NCBI GenBank assembly: GCA_027627225.1
Contig: CM051024.1
Location: forward strand, 79,174,504 to 79,238,503
Origin: Congeria kusceri
Taxonomy: Eukaryota > Mollusca > Bivalvia > Myida > Dreissenidae
Direction of reading: 5' to 3'
Length of the DNA: 64,000 nt
Shown: one piece after another, positions 22,962 through 35,400 of the stretch
How positions within the stretch are numbered: position 1 is the stretch's first letter
Layout: the number at the start of each line of letters is the position of its first letter
The notes under the pieces: generated by a model
Told to the model about the DNA's origin: nothing
The model's input: the letters and a program-made list of their open reading frames with translations, nothing else
Databases searched by the model: none
Translations under genes and position numbers: made by a program

Positions 22962-25900
22962 GGGGTACACATGATACAATCTCAATAGTGCCTCCAGGGG
23001 TGACGAAATGTTGCATGGGTGTGCGCGGGGGTAGCGAATGGAACACATGCTTATCAGTGCCGCGATCTGATTTGCTAATCGACCTTTCAATCACCGGTCC
23101 GACGTAACGTCAATTACTAGTATTTGTTGTACCTACCAATTTGTGCAACCATATTACGATCGCTGAAGTTGAATATTTTTTGGTCTTGCCCATGCATGTT
23201 CACAGCCAAACACGTGTAATTCATAGTGGAGTCAACTCTCTGCCTATGCAAATGAAGTAGACACTCTGTGGAATTCTCACATTCCACGTAGATGTCATAA
23301 AACTGTGTATCTATCCAGGAAATATTGCCAGCCGGATTGCTGTCAACCTGACATGTAAGTGAGTCCAGAAGAATTCCATCTGACGATTGTTGGTTGAATT
23401 TAGACGATTGGAGGACCTGTTAACTATTATTGTAATTAAATAATTAGTTTATATAATTGCACTGAAATTCATAATTTATAAAATTTCACTGAACTGAATT
23501 GAATTTCAATAAAATACGTCATGAATGCCGCACATGTATCTAGATATTTTAAACTCAAACACAAGATTAACCAGTAACTAACAAGCAGATGTTAACTTTG
23601 GTATCTTTATTGATGTCTCATAACAGGTTTTCAAGGATATGACGTAGTACGAAATTAATATACGATAATGATAAAGAAAACCAATTTGTACATTAACATA
23701 TTTATTTATATTTAAAGTCCATTTATATATAAAATATATAAAAGTAATAGTACGTTTACAAGCATTTTCTTCAAAGTAAGAACATATCGAAACATACACC
23801 TATGGTAATTGCTAGCAAGATATCAATGTTGACAAATTTGTTTGTTGCGTTGAAATAACTTGATATGTATTCAAGATGACTAACAATTGATACTTGTGTT
23901 TCTTTCATTTCATCGTGCCTCAGAAAGTCGCAATTCAGCTACTCTGGTTTTCAACCAACCATTGAGTAATTAAATGGTAATTAAATTGAGTATGTGTAAG
24001 TTTAAATAAACCCATAAAGCTTTACATTGACCGTTCCAAGGCGATGACCCCAGTTTTATTCCTATTTGTGTTTTGTTTGTGCTGTGTTGTTGTGACAATT
24101 AGCCATTTGCCGTAAATAAAGGACCTTACGCTACTAATAAGGGTTCTCTCATGCTGATGCAGCAGGAGTTTCACTTGTTTATCTTTACAAGTATACAACA
24201 CTGTACATACGTGGAAGGTCCAAGATGTACTCCTCGCTAAAATCAACTGCGAACTTCACACATTCTACTCGACAACTTATTCTGTGACCTGAAGCGCATT
24301 GTGACATGTTCACGTACAGCATCGTCACGATATTTCGTTGGCCAACACTGATTGTATTGCTTAAATTTAGACCAGGAAGGTCCGATGTCCACGAGATGCT
24401 ACAGTCTGCATTAGCATCCATCATAATGCACATTATCGTCAAAGAATACGATGGTGCTGTGTGAATTGGACTAGTTGGGCGAATCATTATCATGATGGAT
24501 GGTGGATCTTAAAGTTAAGAATATATACTTGTTTCAAACGCAAATGGGGTCTTTATTTATGGTTAATAGAAATATTAACTATTTAATTTGTTAAAACGTT
24601 TCATGAGATACAATTGGAATAACAGCTGCGAATAACAAAATCCTGAAAACTTGGACCAAAGTAGTACAGTTAAAAAATGGAAGTACGTCACGGAATTGCA
24701 AAAATGGGCTTCTAGTAGTTTAGAAACCTTTAGATAATGAACCTGACAGTTCATATTCTTACCAAAACATTTTAACAATGAAAATAAATCCAACTTACAT
24801 CTGTATATAAACGTTTTTGTGCTGAAATCGTTTAACAAATATTGCTCATTGCGTCCCAACATTTAAGACTTGCATGTAATCGTCTTATTATTCCAGCTTC
24901 TGTCAATGTGAGTCAGTTATATTGTACTGGTAAATGTATCTGATGCAAGATCATAGTCATTTGTCTGATCTGTTTCCGGAAGTAGCTTATTATCCGGCTT
25001 CATTTCTTAAATGTGCAGGATGTTTCAGCTTGTTGACCAAACATGTTATCTGCCCCGGAACTCCTTCTCATAACTCAGGGACGTCAAGCACCATTTCACC
25101 ATAAAGTTATTGGAAGAAAGAAATAAAAGGAGCCAATTTAAAGCCCTGTCTTGTATATTTTTATATTGGTTAATACCAAATTTGGCCTTAAATCGATTAA
25201 TAAAAATAACTTTACTGAATGCATTTTAGTGATTGTCGTTTATTGTTCCTGTGATTACATTAATGTTAAAAAGTATTTGTTTAACCGTTTTTTAAAGTTG
25301 TCTTTCCAAGCAGCTAAATCAGTTGGATACATAAACCAAGTCACGAATATCGGTTACTGGCAAAATGAATGGGCAAGATTGATTTAATGATATCCATAGC
25401 TATTAATATAAAACTCCCATTCATATTTCCATATGTATGTTTTATATGAAATTTCACATCGTTGCACATGTTATTAATCTATACCAAAATGGCATGCCAA
25501 AACATTGTGACGATCAGGGGAACCTTTTGAAAGTACGGTGCAATATCTTACAATTTAAATTGTCCTTAAGATCTTACACAAACTCACCCCTGTTGTACCT
25601 TTTTGATTAGGATGAAATTACGACTGTTTTTTGTCGGAGGTAATACTAGCAATAGTTCATAAATTTCTTGAAACATAATTTTTCTATTCATTACAGTGAC
25701 CGGTATGAATGGCCAGAAAGTCGCTTTGACATGAAAAAATGTATAGCCGACTTACAAATGTAGCTAATGTCACATTCGAGTCTTACATTTACAGACAGTA
25801 CATTTACCTATGCACAGAGCAAATTTAGGTTAAACTTCAGTTCTTTTTAATCTTCTAATTATTATAATATTTTCTTATACCAAAATAATATAAAATATTG

Positions 25901-25993
25901 AAAATAACGTAGACTTTTCAAAATAGGAATACCATTTAGAAGAAACAACGCGATTAATGCAAACTCTATAAGAACTGTTTTATCTGCGCCCAT
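22962..25993 (-). pseudogene. IgR2: Ig receptor pseudogene, non-ITIM tail type
   Basis: Exon relics in order on the minus strand: signal peptide 25933-25993 (MGADKTVLIEF then a hydrophobic core; good 'gtattc' donor), Ig1 about 25107-24799, Ig2 24507-24211, Ig3 23416-23137, and a terminal tail exon about 23055-22962. The signal and Ig2 exons are open. Ig1 has lost its acceptor AG and contains a TGA shortly after the V-P-E-L motif. Ig3 has a TAA five codons in and an early frame-shifting deletion. The transmembrane and first tail exon are absent. In the tail exon the usual TAA stop after the I-E-I-V sequence is altered to TCA, so the frame runs on. A dead paralogue of IgR3. Confidence 0.82.
23910..24045. 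repeat. Dispersed repeat copy 2 (partner at 5410-5680)
   Basis: Shares 'taatggtaattaaattga' and flanking words with 5410-5680. It lies between the Ig2 and Ig3 exons of IgR2. Confidence 0.55.
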
Positions 25994-26065
25994 GGTCAAC
26001 ATCTAACGTAAAAGACATAATTTCCTTTCATTGGCTTGTGATTGAATTACTGAAGTGTTCGGAGA

Positions 26066-26345
26066 TAATTTGTTTCTTGATTATTTTTGTATGAACCATT
26101 ACAATGACTGATATTTCTATTGTTTTCCGTGTGGATAATTTTCATGATGAAGTTTCAATAAACGCAGAATTCACATGCACTATGAATTTAGTGTTAAACT
26201 TAATGACTTTATGATTAATTTGTTTCTTGAATAATTTTCTATGTACCATAACAATGACTGCCACTTCTATTGCTTTCCTGATGAAGTTTTTATAAACGCA
26301 GGTTTCACGTACACAATGAATTTATTGTCAAACGTTTATGTTTAA
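26066..26345. repeat. 150-bp direct tandem duplication
   Basis: Two units start at 26066 and 26216 with 'taatttgtttcttga', sharing 'acaatgactg', 'tctattg' and 'gatgaagttt'. It lies in the spacer between IgR2 and IgR3. A related single copy seems present near 37980-38080. Confidence 0.75.
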
Positions 26346-27430
26346 CAATCGACATTTTATGCTTAGATTGGCCACTTTTAGTGGTATAAAGGTACGTATT
26401 TTTATATTGTAATATATATTCACAAAACTATTTTGTAATAGCAATTTGAGGAATATAAATTGTGTGTCGTTTTCAAATTGACACCACGCAAAGAAAAATC
26501 AAACACTCAACAAAAATGATTACATGTATAGGCACCGCTCTGCAACGGGCAAAGCAATTTCTTTATATTGAATGGGTTGTATGTGCAAAGAATGGCTATA
26601 TAAAGAAGATAGTATTTTTCTTTAATAAAACCAATTATCTTCTGTTAATCATAGTTTATTAAAGATAGTGCTTTTAAGGAGGTCATGTTCTATTCGTGTT
26701 ATTAAACTGAATTTTGCATTTCTTATTCATTTATATGTTCTTACTAAATTCTGCCTTATACAAATACAAATAAGTCCATTTACCACACGTTATTGCTATC
26801 ATCTGTTTCTTAGGAGGAATTTATAATAAGTATTGTGTATTTGAATTTGTTTCGCTGTTGCTGGCAATAAGCTACAAGCAGCCAGGCTTTTTGTGTGGTT
26901 TTATTGAACATTTTTTATGCATCGAATCTTCTTAATTTTGGAAACTAGAAAATGTACGATGTTATTGACACAAGAGTTAATGCATTAACTTAATCTATAT
27001 GCTTAACGCGCAGACAGTATTCGCTTGTTTTGGGAACACTGACCAACAAAACTAAATTTCGTTGTAGAAAAGCTATTGCTGTGGCTGAATATAAATTGCA
27101 ATAAGATCATTATCAAAGTCATTTTGTCGTGTTTGAATTAACTCCCATACACTCAAGTGCACGCTTCTTATATCAGTGTGTTTCAAATAAACACAAACGA
27201 AGTTTTAATAAACAGAAATACATGTACGTGTCACCAGAAACCAATACAGGTAAATATGTTAATGTACTTAAACACTAGTAGATCAAGTTAAGACCAATAT
27301 TTGTTAAATAATAAAAAGAATAGTTCAATATTCAACAACACCGTTACTGTCAATTGCAAATACACAATGAGATCTCCAATTGTCTTCTTGTCAATATGCA
27401 AGTTAGTGTAGTCCAGCACATATTAAAACA
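26346..27430. other. Spacer between IgR2 and IgR3
   Basis: No gene. Parts (about 26680-27060) resemble the spacers at 38690-39200 and 54900-55400, for example around 'cgtgttattaaact', 'tctgtttctta' and 'gcagacagt'. This supports tandem duplication of gene plus spacer. Confidence 0.55.
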
Positions 27431-27432
27431 AA

Positions 27433-27517
27433 TTATACGATCTCAATAGTGCCTCCAGGGGTGACGATATGTTGCCTGGGTGTCCGCGGGGGTAGCGTGT
27501 CACGTGTGTTGTGTTCT
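27433..27517 (-). CDS. IgR3 exon 7, C-terminal tail
   Basis: 85 bases, entering in phase 2 after 'ttttttcag' and ending with TAA at 27435-27433. It encodes the proline-containing PPRTPRQHIV segment and the -T-I-E-I-V terminus. Homologues: about 22962-23055 (stop lost), 46149-46222 (frameshifted) and 55864-55948 (open, ends T-L-K-I-V). Confidence 0.82.
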
Positions 27518-30500
27518 CTGAAAAAAGTACCGGCACGTTACGACAAATAACAAATAAAATACAGTCGAAACGCGATACTGCGAATCGCGATACTACGAAA
27601 TGATGCAGTAAAACGAATAAGGCGGCCGGTCCCGTTCGTTTTCCTTATATATTTAACTACAAAAAGACGCGATACTACGAATTCGCGATTGAACGAAAGA
27701 TGCGTTACTGCGAACAAATGTTTTGGTCCCATCGTAGCGCTGCAATGAAATGTTAATGCGATACTACGAATCATATTGTCACGGAGCCTTTTCACACCTA
27801 CTCGGCGAATATTTCACACCTCTGGCAAGTGAGACACTAAGCCAGTTTGTTTGCACCATGGACAAATATAATTGTTAACGAGTAAAATTACAATATTAAT
27901 CCACTTTAAATGGTGTGCAGTGTGAGATTATTATTAAAGGACTTACCAATATGTCTGTGCGAAGTTGATTTTTTTGCGGATTTTATACTGTATATTTGCT
28001 TCATAATGCAAATACATAAACACACGTATTGTCAATTTCATTTAATTAAGGTGCATTTATTAACGTAATCGCATCGACATGCTGCAAATGAACGCTAAAT
28101 GTTACTTTATTACCGAAATTTCCTAAAGATGCGATACTACGAAAAACGCGATACTACGAACAAAGTCTTGTCTCCCATGACTATTCGCAGTATCGCGTTT
28201 CGACTGTAAGTGATTTGTTTGAACCGATTTAAAACAATGTAAATTTCAAGCAAATCTTGTATCTGCATAAAAGAAAATATTGAATTCTTTTGTAGACAGT
28301 TTGCAAATTGAGAATGTTGACAATATAGATATTTACCAGTAAAAGTCGGTATCTTAACGCTATAATACCTATCCTGCGATTCATGTACACATAACACCAT
28401 ATAAGCCAGTTCTTGCAAATTATATAAAGCATAATATTATCTATTTTATTTAGCAATGTCTTACCCATCCATCGGCTCTTTCAATTTATAATGCGGTCTA
28501 ACAACTGAAATAAATTTTCAAATAAATGCAGTAGTACTATTTGAAATCGCAATATTTGTATACAATATGTAGCACACAAACTGACTTTCTAACTAACCTG
28601 AATCTTCCTGTATGTAAGAGACACGTCGAAAACCCGTTGCTATATTAGTTTGCATTAACAGATCTGATGCTAGAAATGATGGATAATTGATATCTTACAT
28701 CATGATATATTTCCAAACAATTAATTTGCTCGATGAAATTGCGTGTGAAAAGTTTCTTATAGTATACCATCAAGATGTTTCTTAGATTTTGTAAATACAG
28801 ACCCGGCTACTTACATTTAACCATGATGACACAGCCCACGATGCAGCACCACACGAACCACAAAGTTCCCGTGCCAATCAACGTGTACATCAGCCGTTGT
28901 ATTTCTGAAGTCTTCATACCTTTTACACAAGCATTGGATGAAATGTAATTTGCAATGTTACTTTTACAAAATAAATGAATTCTCTTATTTAAAAAAAAAC
29001 AAAAAAAAAACACAAACAATTTATACTTATTTGCTCAGGTAAATATATTTTATGACAGCATGTGTTCTGGCTGGTATGAGAAACTGTAGTATGTAGTACA
29101 GAAATACATTTGAAAAATGATGTAAAAATAGTTTTTTCGAACGAATCTTGTCAATACTGGACGTGAAAGTGCAATACATGTTAGCAGAAAGCTTAAGATA
29201 ATGTTCAGCTGTTCAATGTACATGTACATGTTTATACATGTAATATGCTTTTTGAAAATAAAGTGTATGAAGGCTGTCATGTCTGCCTTCTTTGATGTCA
29301 TCGTTTAATTATGTTATAACTACATGTATGTTATTATTCATTTCACCTACCCTTGTATACAACTTTTGTATGATTGTGTAAGTTGGAGTTGAATATTTTC
29401 TGATCTTGTCCATGGACGTTGACGGCCAAGCAATGGAAGTCGCCTGCGGATTCCACTGGTACTCTACTGACGCGAAGGACACACAGGGTGGAGTTTTCAC
29501 ATTCCGCAAGGATGCAGCCTTCACAGTGAATATCTAACCACGAAATGTTGCCCAGCGGATTACTGTCCACTTCACATTCTAGTGTGTGCAAAATATCGCC
29601 CTCCGCACCCTTTACGAATGTTGGGCGAATTTGGACTGTCGGTGGACCTATTTAATACAATTATGAATAAATTCGTAATTGACTAAAACTCATGCACGTT
29701 CGTTTGTTATTGTAAAGTTGGTTTCTGTCATACATTGGTCAATACGCACATATTATATTATATATCGTGTATATTATTACAAAAAGAAATTTTGAATCGT
29801 AAGCAGGAATTGACAAGGACAAACGTTCCCATAGGGTCATTGCCTATAGCGGTGATTTGGATTGTATTTAAGATCACACCCACAATTATACATACTTGGA
29901 AGGTCTATTATGTAGTCTTTGCTGTAAGCAACCTCGAACTCCGAACATTGTAAATGACAATGAATTATGTGACCTGAAGCGCCCTGTGCAATGTTCACGT
30001 ACAGCGTCGACACTATATCTCGATGACCAGAACTGGTTGTATTGCTCAGATTTAGACCAGTAAGGTCCGAAGTCCATGTGATGTTGCAGTCTGCGTTACT
30101 TTCTTTCGCCACGCATTTGATGATCGAAAGATACCATGGTGCTACGGTCATCGGCGAATCTGGACTGATCATTTTCAGGCTTGATGGTGGATCTTATTTT
30201 ATAAATGCAACATTTCTGTTAACAGTTATAATGTTTAATAATATTATAACATGTGTATTTAAGACCATTAACAGGCAACTGACAGTTTGAGCATGATTTG
30301 CAAAAGTTTGCAGTTGCAATGGCCTAACATTTCTAGGTAAATGTACATGCATTTATTGTGTTTTGTTCTGCAATAAAACTCAAATTGTATAGAAAAAAAC
30401 ATGAACAGTAACAACAACAAACAAACAACTTACATTTGAACATAACCGTTTTGCTTCTGAAGTCGTTGTAAAAGTATTGCCCAGCCGGATCCGTCGTATA

Positions 30501-31118
30501 AGACATACATACAATTTTCTTATTATTCCAGCTTCTGTCAATTCCAGTCAGTGATTTTCTACTGGTAAATGTCCCGGATACAGGATCGTAGATGTTGGTC
30601 TGCTCTGTCACAAGAAGCTCATTATCCAACTTTATTTCGAACTGTGCAGGATGTTTCAGGTTGTTGATGTTACACGTTATCTGCCCCGGAACCTCTTCGC
30701 GTAACTCCGGAACGTCAAGAAACATTTCACCGCGGGATGCTATAGAGACAATGCAAATTATTTTATGCGTATTCATAAAAAATCTCATTCAATAAAAAAA
30801 GGGAGTGTTAAATAATTTCTTTATATTTAATGCAAAATTCTGTTTGGAATGTGTGACAAAATTTGGAAAGCGACAATTTGCCAATCACTGAATGAGTCTA
30901 AGTCAATGGCTTAATGCATGTATTTTTTTTATTTTCATACATACCTTACAGTTGCATTGCGTACAAATTCACCAATAAAATTATTTGTGACCTACTTGTT
31001 TTACAAATAAACGTGTGTAAATTTTATGACTGATAATTAACAAATCGTATACCATTAACTTGTACTTACCTCCCAAGAGAAACAGCATAATAAACGGCAA
31101 TTCAATTGCATTACACAT
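27433..31118 (-). CDS. IgR3: intact three-Ig-domain membrane receptor, short PDZ-like tail
   Basis: Complete seven-exon gene on the minus strand: 31118-31070 (signal), 30739-30434 (Ig1), 30192-29896 (Ig2), 29647-29351 (Ig3), 28919-28815 (transmembrane), 28504-28465 and 27517-27433 (tail, TAA). All borders are GT/AG and all phases agree, giving 1179 bases or 392 codons plus stop with no internal stop. The ectodomain is closely related to IgR1. The membrane span is LIGTGTLWFVWCCIVGCVIM. The tail starts FVRPHYKLKEPMDG, carries PPRTPRQ and ends T-I-E-I-V, which fits a class III PDZ ligand. No ITIM is present; the single tail tyrosine (H-Y-K-L-K) does not fit the consensus. It may pair functionally with ITIM-bearing IgR1/IgR4 (inference). 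Confidence 0.87.
27562..28206. mobile_element. pogo/Tigger-like non-autonomous element (MITE)
   Basis: Terminal inverted repeats begin CAGTCGAAACGCGATACTGC (27562) and are complemented exactly at the right end (to 28206), about 24 bases in all. The element is flanked by TA on both sides (27560-27561 and 28207-28208), the usual target duplication of Tc1/mariner/pogo elements. Several internal copies of 'gcgatactacgaa' lie near both ends. At 645 bp with no transposase it is non-autonomous. It lies in the last intron of IgR3. Confidence 0.88.
28465..28504 (-). CDS. IgR3 exon 6, juxtamembrane tail
   Basis: 40 bases after 'tatttcag', phase 1 in and phase 2 out at a 'gtaaga' donor. It encodes VRPHYKLKEPMD. 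Conserved at 56540-56579 (IgR6) and, with a changed end, 46690-46722 (IgR5). Confidence 0.75.
28815..28919 (-). CDS. IgR3 exon 5, transmembrane segment
   Basis: 35 codons, phase 1-1. It begins at 'taaaag' and starts MKTSEIQRLMYT, followed by a hydrophobic span with two Trp and four Cys. Donor 'gtaagt'; retention of that intron would end the protein after V-K-C-K at a TAG. Confidence 0.82.
29351..29647 (-). CDS. IgR3 exon 4, Ig domain 3
   Basis: 99 codons, phase 1-1. Cys in LECEVDSN, Trp in NISWLD, extra Cys residues in CEGC and ECENSTLC, Cys in FHCLAVNVHGQDQ. It ends with an H-N-H-T glycosylation site. Confidence 0.87.
29896..30192 (-). CDS. IgR3 exon 3, Ig domain 2
   Basis: 99 codons, phase 1-1. 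Cys in KCVAKESNADC, Trp in NITWTSD, Cys in HIIHCHLQC, and glycosylation sites N-I-T and N-T-T. The open frame runs through both splice borders. Confidence 0.88.
30434..30739 (-). CDS. IgR3 exon 2, Ig domain 1
   Basis: 102 codons, phase 1-1, between 'tctctatag' and 'gtaagt'. It contains VPGQITCNINNLKHP and NNKKIVCMSYT, the two core cysteines. Confidence 0.88.
31070..31118 (-). CDS. IgR3 exon 1, signal peptide
   Basis: ATG at 31118; MCNAIELPFIMLFLLG, phase 1 at 'gtaagt'. Nearly the same as the IgR6 exon at 59755-59803 (MCNLIELVFSILFL). Confidence 0.8.
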
Positions 31119-31119
31119 A

Positions 31120-32014
31120 TTCGTTTTTATTCGCGTGTGATGTACTTGTATCTGAAGGTAACGTTAAATCGGTACATCCAAAAAAGCAGAATGATAAAAT
31201 TTTATATAGATTCTTTTCCAACAAGCATTTTCGGTTTCCGATTCCGGTTTGATGATAACTCATAAAATGTTTGATATTGTATTTAATGGTTTATATTGTA
31301 TATGAATTCACGATTTTGCCATATATGCACATGTGGCCTGTTATACGTATAAAGCTTTTTTCGCGCTGACATTAACTTCCTTCGGCAGCATGATACAGAT
31401 TGTCTTGATCATATCTGTTTGTGTGAGTAACAGTTAGTGTGTCATAGTCAATTCTAATCTATATGTGTATTAATATTGACATCTAGAACAAATATTTTAT
31501 TGTTATGAAATAGTATAAGCACATATAATGTGTTGCACATAAAGAGATGAAAAATCATTCGAAGTTCAATTTAGATATGACAAATACAAACAGTAATGTT
31601 TATTTCTCATAGGAATTTAAACAAAGATAAAGTTTATGACAAGTTCACTTTCATATATCGATGGGTTAGCGCAAAACTATGCTAAGTCTAAGCTATATAG
31701 CATTGTTTTGCGCTGAGCCATCAATATGCAAAATGGAACTCAACACCAACATTTATTTTAGCAATATTGCTAACAAAAATTCGTAGCCTACAAACAAAGT
31801 AAATATGCTATGCATGTATATTCCATAAACCACACATATCCCGACGTAGGTTATATATCGTATATCAGATGCAATTACAGTTTTCCTTAGATAAAAGAAT
31901 ATATCTTTAATAGTTCATTTTATTCCTTTCGGCTTCTAGTACCTCCTGAGAAAGAAATAATATTAATGTACGCCGTTTTATATAGCGTATATATGGAAGA
32001 TTCTGCAGAATTCA
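31120..32014. other. Spacer between IgR3 and IgR4
   Basis: Should contain the IgR3 promoter and the IgR4 3' UTR. No motif can be assigned. Part (about 31120-31430) resembles 59830-60110 next to IgR6. Confidence 0.4.
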
Positions 32015-32161
32015 TTATGTGTTATTCTCTGCCGCTCGTGTGAAGCACACACTGGTGTACAAGGTATGAGAGGTGTCGCCGGTAGGAGATCGGGCAGCTC
32101 TGTTCTTGTCCAGAAACTCGATGTCGATGTCGGCGTAGATGAGTTGACCCTCCCGGGCGAC
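32015..32161 (-). CDS. IgR4 last exon, ITIM and ITSM (open in a pseudogene)
   Basis: 48 codons plus TAA (32017-32015), phase 0 after 'gatcccag'. LIYADI (Tyr codon 32137-32135) and TLYTSV (Tyr codon 32059-32057) are 26 residues apart, as in IgR1. Preserved together with the surrounding residues IDIEFLDKN. Confidence 0.78.
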   Translation of the reverse strand, partial: VAREGQLIYADIDIEFLDKNRAARSPTGDTSHTLYTSVCFTRAAENNT

Positions 32162-32214
32162 CTGGGATCACAGAGTAGATAGCATCAGTTAGTAATATGT
32201 TTGCATATAGCAAT

Positions 32215-32455
32215 AACAGAAACAACAAAGAAAGACAATAACAGCAGCCAAAACAAACAGAACGACATTGACGTCAATAAAAACAAGAAAGACGACAACA
32301 ACGAAGACAAGTTCAACGTCGAGGACGATGACAACAACAACACAAACAGCAACAAAGCAATAACGACAAAGACAAAAACGACCACGAAAACAACAACAAC
32401 AAAGCAATTACCACAACGACAAAAAAACGAAGACAAAAGCAACAAGAATAGTAGT
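32215..32455. repeat. (AAC)n-rich microsatellite in IgR4 last intron
   Basis: Imperfect AAC/AAG repeats. Seen from the coding strand they are (GTT)n, matching the repeat in the equivalent intron of IgR1. The open frames on both strands here are spurious. Confidence 0.9.
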
Positions 32456-35400
32456 AAATAGAGTATATACATGTATAGCAATATCAAACAAACAATAAAA
32501 CAATTTCAATGCTATCATAATTGAACATTACATACATGTGATTCTGACGTCACTCCTGTTGCAGCAAAGTTGCTTGCACCACGTGATCCGTCAAGTTCAC
32601 GCTGTACTCTTGCATTCCCTGCAAACAAACTGGTAATTGTTATCGTGGCAAGAACTGTTATTACATTTTGTTTTAATAACTTATAATAAAACAATAAATA
32701 TGAATGGCCATGTATACAAATCGCCACCGAAACCATTAGGTAACATATTGTAACACACCTGGGTATGTATAACTAAACCCATCTTTCGAGATGGTTTCAT
32801 GAGTTTATGCCTATGAATGATGCCATTCAAAATAAAAAAACAAGAGGTTTCAGTATTGCATTGTTGTTTGCGAGCATGCATGGTTATTTATCTTGCAAAA
32901 GCGAAGATCGAATACAAACATATGGAATTAAATACGCTATTATATTTCGTTACCTTCAAACATAAAAATTGTATTTAATAAATCATTTTCCGCGTGTGTT
33001 GTGTAACTAATGATGGCATCTTGTTATTACTCGGAAATTTGCCCTATCTCGCAATAATTAAGATTCGTTTAAATTCTGGATTCCGCCTGTGATCCATATC
33101 ACCACGTTACTCTCATCATTTGTTCATTGGCCCATTACCAAATTTCCGAGAAAACGTCACGCACATTTGTTAAAGTGTGTATGTACGATCTTTTATATCA
33201 ATTAGTTTCAAAATAAGCAGATGAACGTGACAATGAAACTTAAAAGAAAACAGAAACACATAAACAAGAAAACACTTCAATATGACATATATCAGCAAGT
33301 ACTAATGTCGGCTTTTGCATCGTTTATTAGTTTTATGTAACCTAAACCAACTGTAAAGTAAACGTATATACATGTATTTGAGTTTCCGCTTGTACAGATG
33401 AAAACTATTTAGTGGTAAATAACTACCTTATTGTGCGTGTAAAAGCAATGGTTGTTCTTAACCTTTAATCCATTTAAAATAGAAATATATGTAAATTGAC
33501 TTTATTTTGTTAATTGTATTTATAAGACTATATCTTTTGTATGATCTACATACACACTATAATAAATGTTGTGTAAAGCTGATAATCTGCAAACAAACAA
33601 ACAGACAAACCAGAGTCGGCAAAAACCTTGGAGGAGGTAATACATGTACAACTCACCAGATATTGAAGGCCCGTCGCCCGTTGCAACACCTGAACATCTG
33701 AAATATCAGCACGTACTTTTCAAGATATTGTAATTTCACATACGCATGCAAATATAACATACTTATATATATATATAACGGAAAATCTCGAACGTTATAT
33801 GTTTTACTGTCCTGATTTCATCCTTTTTTTTTATTTGAGTATGAATTGCTTGATCAATGTGTAGATCAGATATACAGAAACAAAATAATTAATATTATAA
33901 GCATCAGATGCACAGTATGATAAACGTTATTAACAAAATTAGGACATTCAATGCCGCATGCGATTCTATATGACTATTAAAAAGAATAGCAAAGCACGAA
34001 AAACAGAAACGAATGCCGTATAAATACCAAAGTATGTAAACAAGGACAGTGAGAGATATACGTTTTGAAACAATGTTGCTCCTGGACAATAGTGCGAGGA
34101 CGTTTCTGCAGCAAAACTATCATGTGAGCGTTATGCATACACTGAGATATAATAATGTGTAACTCTGTTTGGACGATTACCCTCCTCGGACTGTTTTAAA
34201 CCTAACAACAAGGCAATGAATAATGAAGACGGCAGAGGATGAAATGTGTTCACATAGAAAGAGATACGATAATGAATAATGACCAAAGGAATGGGAGTTT
34301 ATATCAATTCACAAGTGAAACAGCATGAACATAAATAATGAGGAAGATCGTGGATAAATTAAGTCCACGGTAAATGAGACAATGTACTGACTAATGGTTA
34401 GTTGATTACGACAATGTCAATTCAACGAAAGCAGGTCAATGTAAATGAAAAGAGAATCATACGGACATTTCAATGTCCGCAGTTTAAACTAAATAAGCGC
34501 TAAATATGAACATTTCTAGGCCATCTTATAAGCACAGACTTAAAGCAAATATTCTTTAATAACATATACTGTACTGTCTCTGAGGCGAAGTCATTTAAGT
34601 ATACAGTTAAAACAATATTATACTTACGTTTATAGACTATACACCCGATGACAAAACCGAAGCAAACGACCAACGATGCCACTGCAGCTATTAATATGTT
34701 TATTAATAACAGTGATCCTGCTGAATCTGCAGGTCGTAACTAAAACTGCCCAAAATAAATGAAAAGTTGGAAAATATAATGTTACATTGCTAACGTGCTT
34801 TCATTGTTGCATTAGACTATCGCTCATTGCGTAAAACAATTTCAATTATATGCTAAACATACCTTGTCACTTCTATTTCTCTTTAATAGCAAGAGTTTTC
34901 TAAGAAAATACATATTTTTCCAGTTTAATAACACTTTTTATCTACGCAACAATGAATAATCATTAGTTTCGTTTATCAGAAAATGTCGATGTTAAATGTC
35001 TATGCAACTGGCAAACATTTTGTAAGCTACTAACAATAACGTTTAACTAAAAACAAGAAAGCAATCTGATAGGGCAGACCTCCGTCAAGGCAGTTCATTC
35101 ATGTGATCATCATCTAATGTTCAATACGTATCTTCCAATTATCTGCCAATCATTATAACCATACACCAAAATAAAATCATTTGTTCATTTGAAAAATTCC
35201 CAGATAATATCGTGCAAACCGTTCCTAATATTTGCGTGAAGTAACTGACAAACTTGTAATGCAAAGCCGGCTTTAATATAGCCCGTGGTAATAACAACGC
35301 AATGTAAATTGTATAGAAAATACTTTACCCTCCTGGGTAGTGAATAGCTTTTGCTCCAGTCCATGCATGTTGACAGCCAAAACACGTGTAATTCATAGCG

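Noticed and set aside
28337..28373. Candidate IgR3 tail exon containing a Y-Y-S-V sequence
   Set aside because: Its phases do not fit between 28465 and 27517, whereas direct joining of those exons gives a perfect frame; the homologous stretches near IgR5 and IgR6 are degenerate.
32189..32487. Open frames on both strands rich in Val/Leu or Asn/Lys/Thr
   Set aside because: Translation of the AAC/GTT microsatellite; present on both strands, as expected for a simple repeat.
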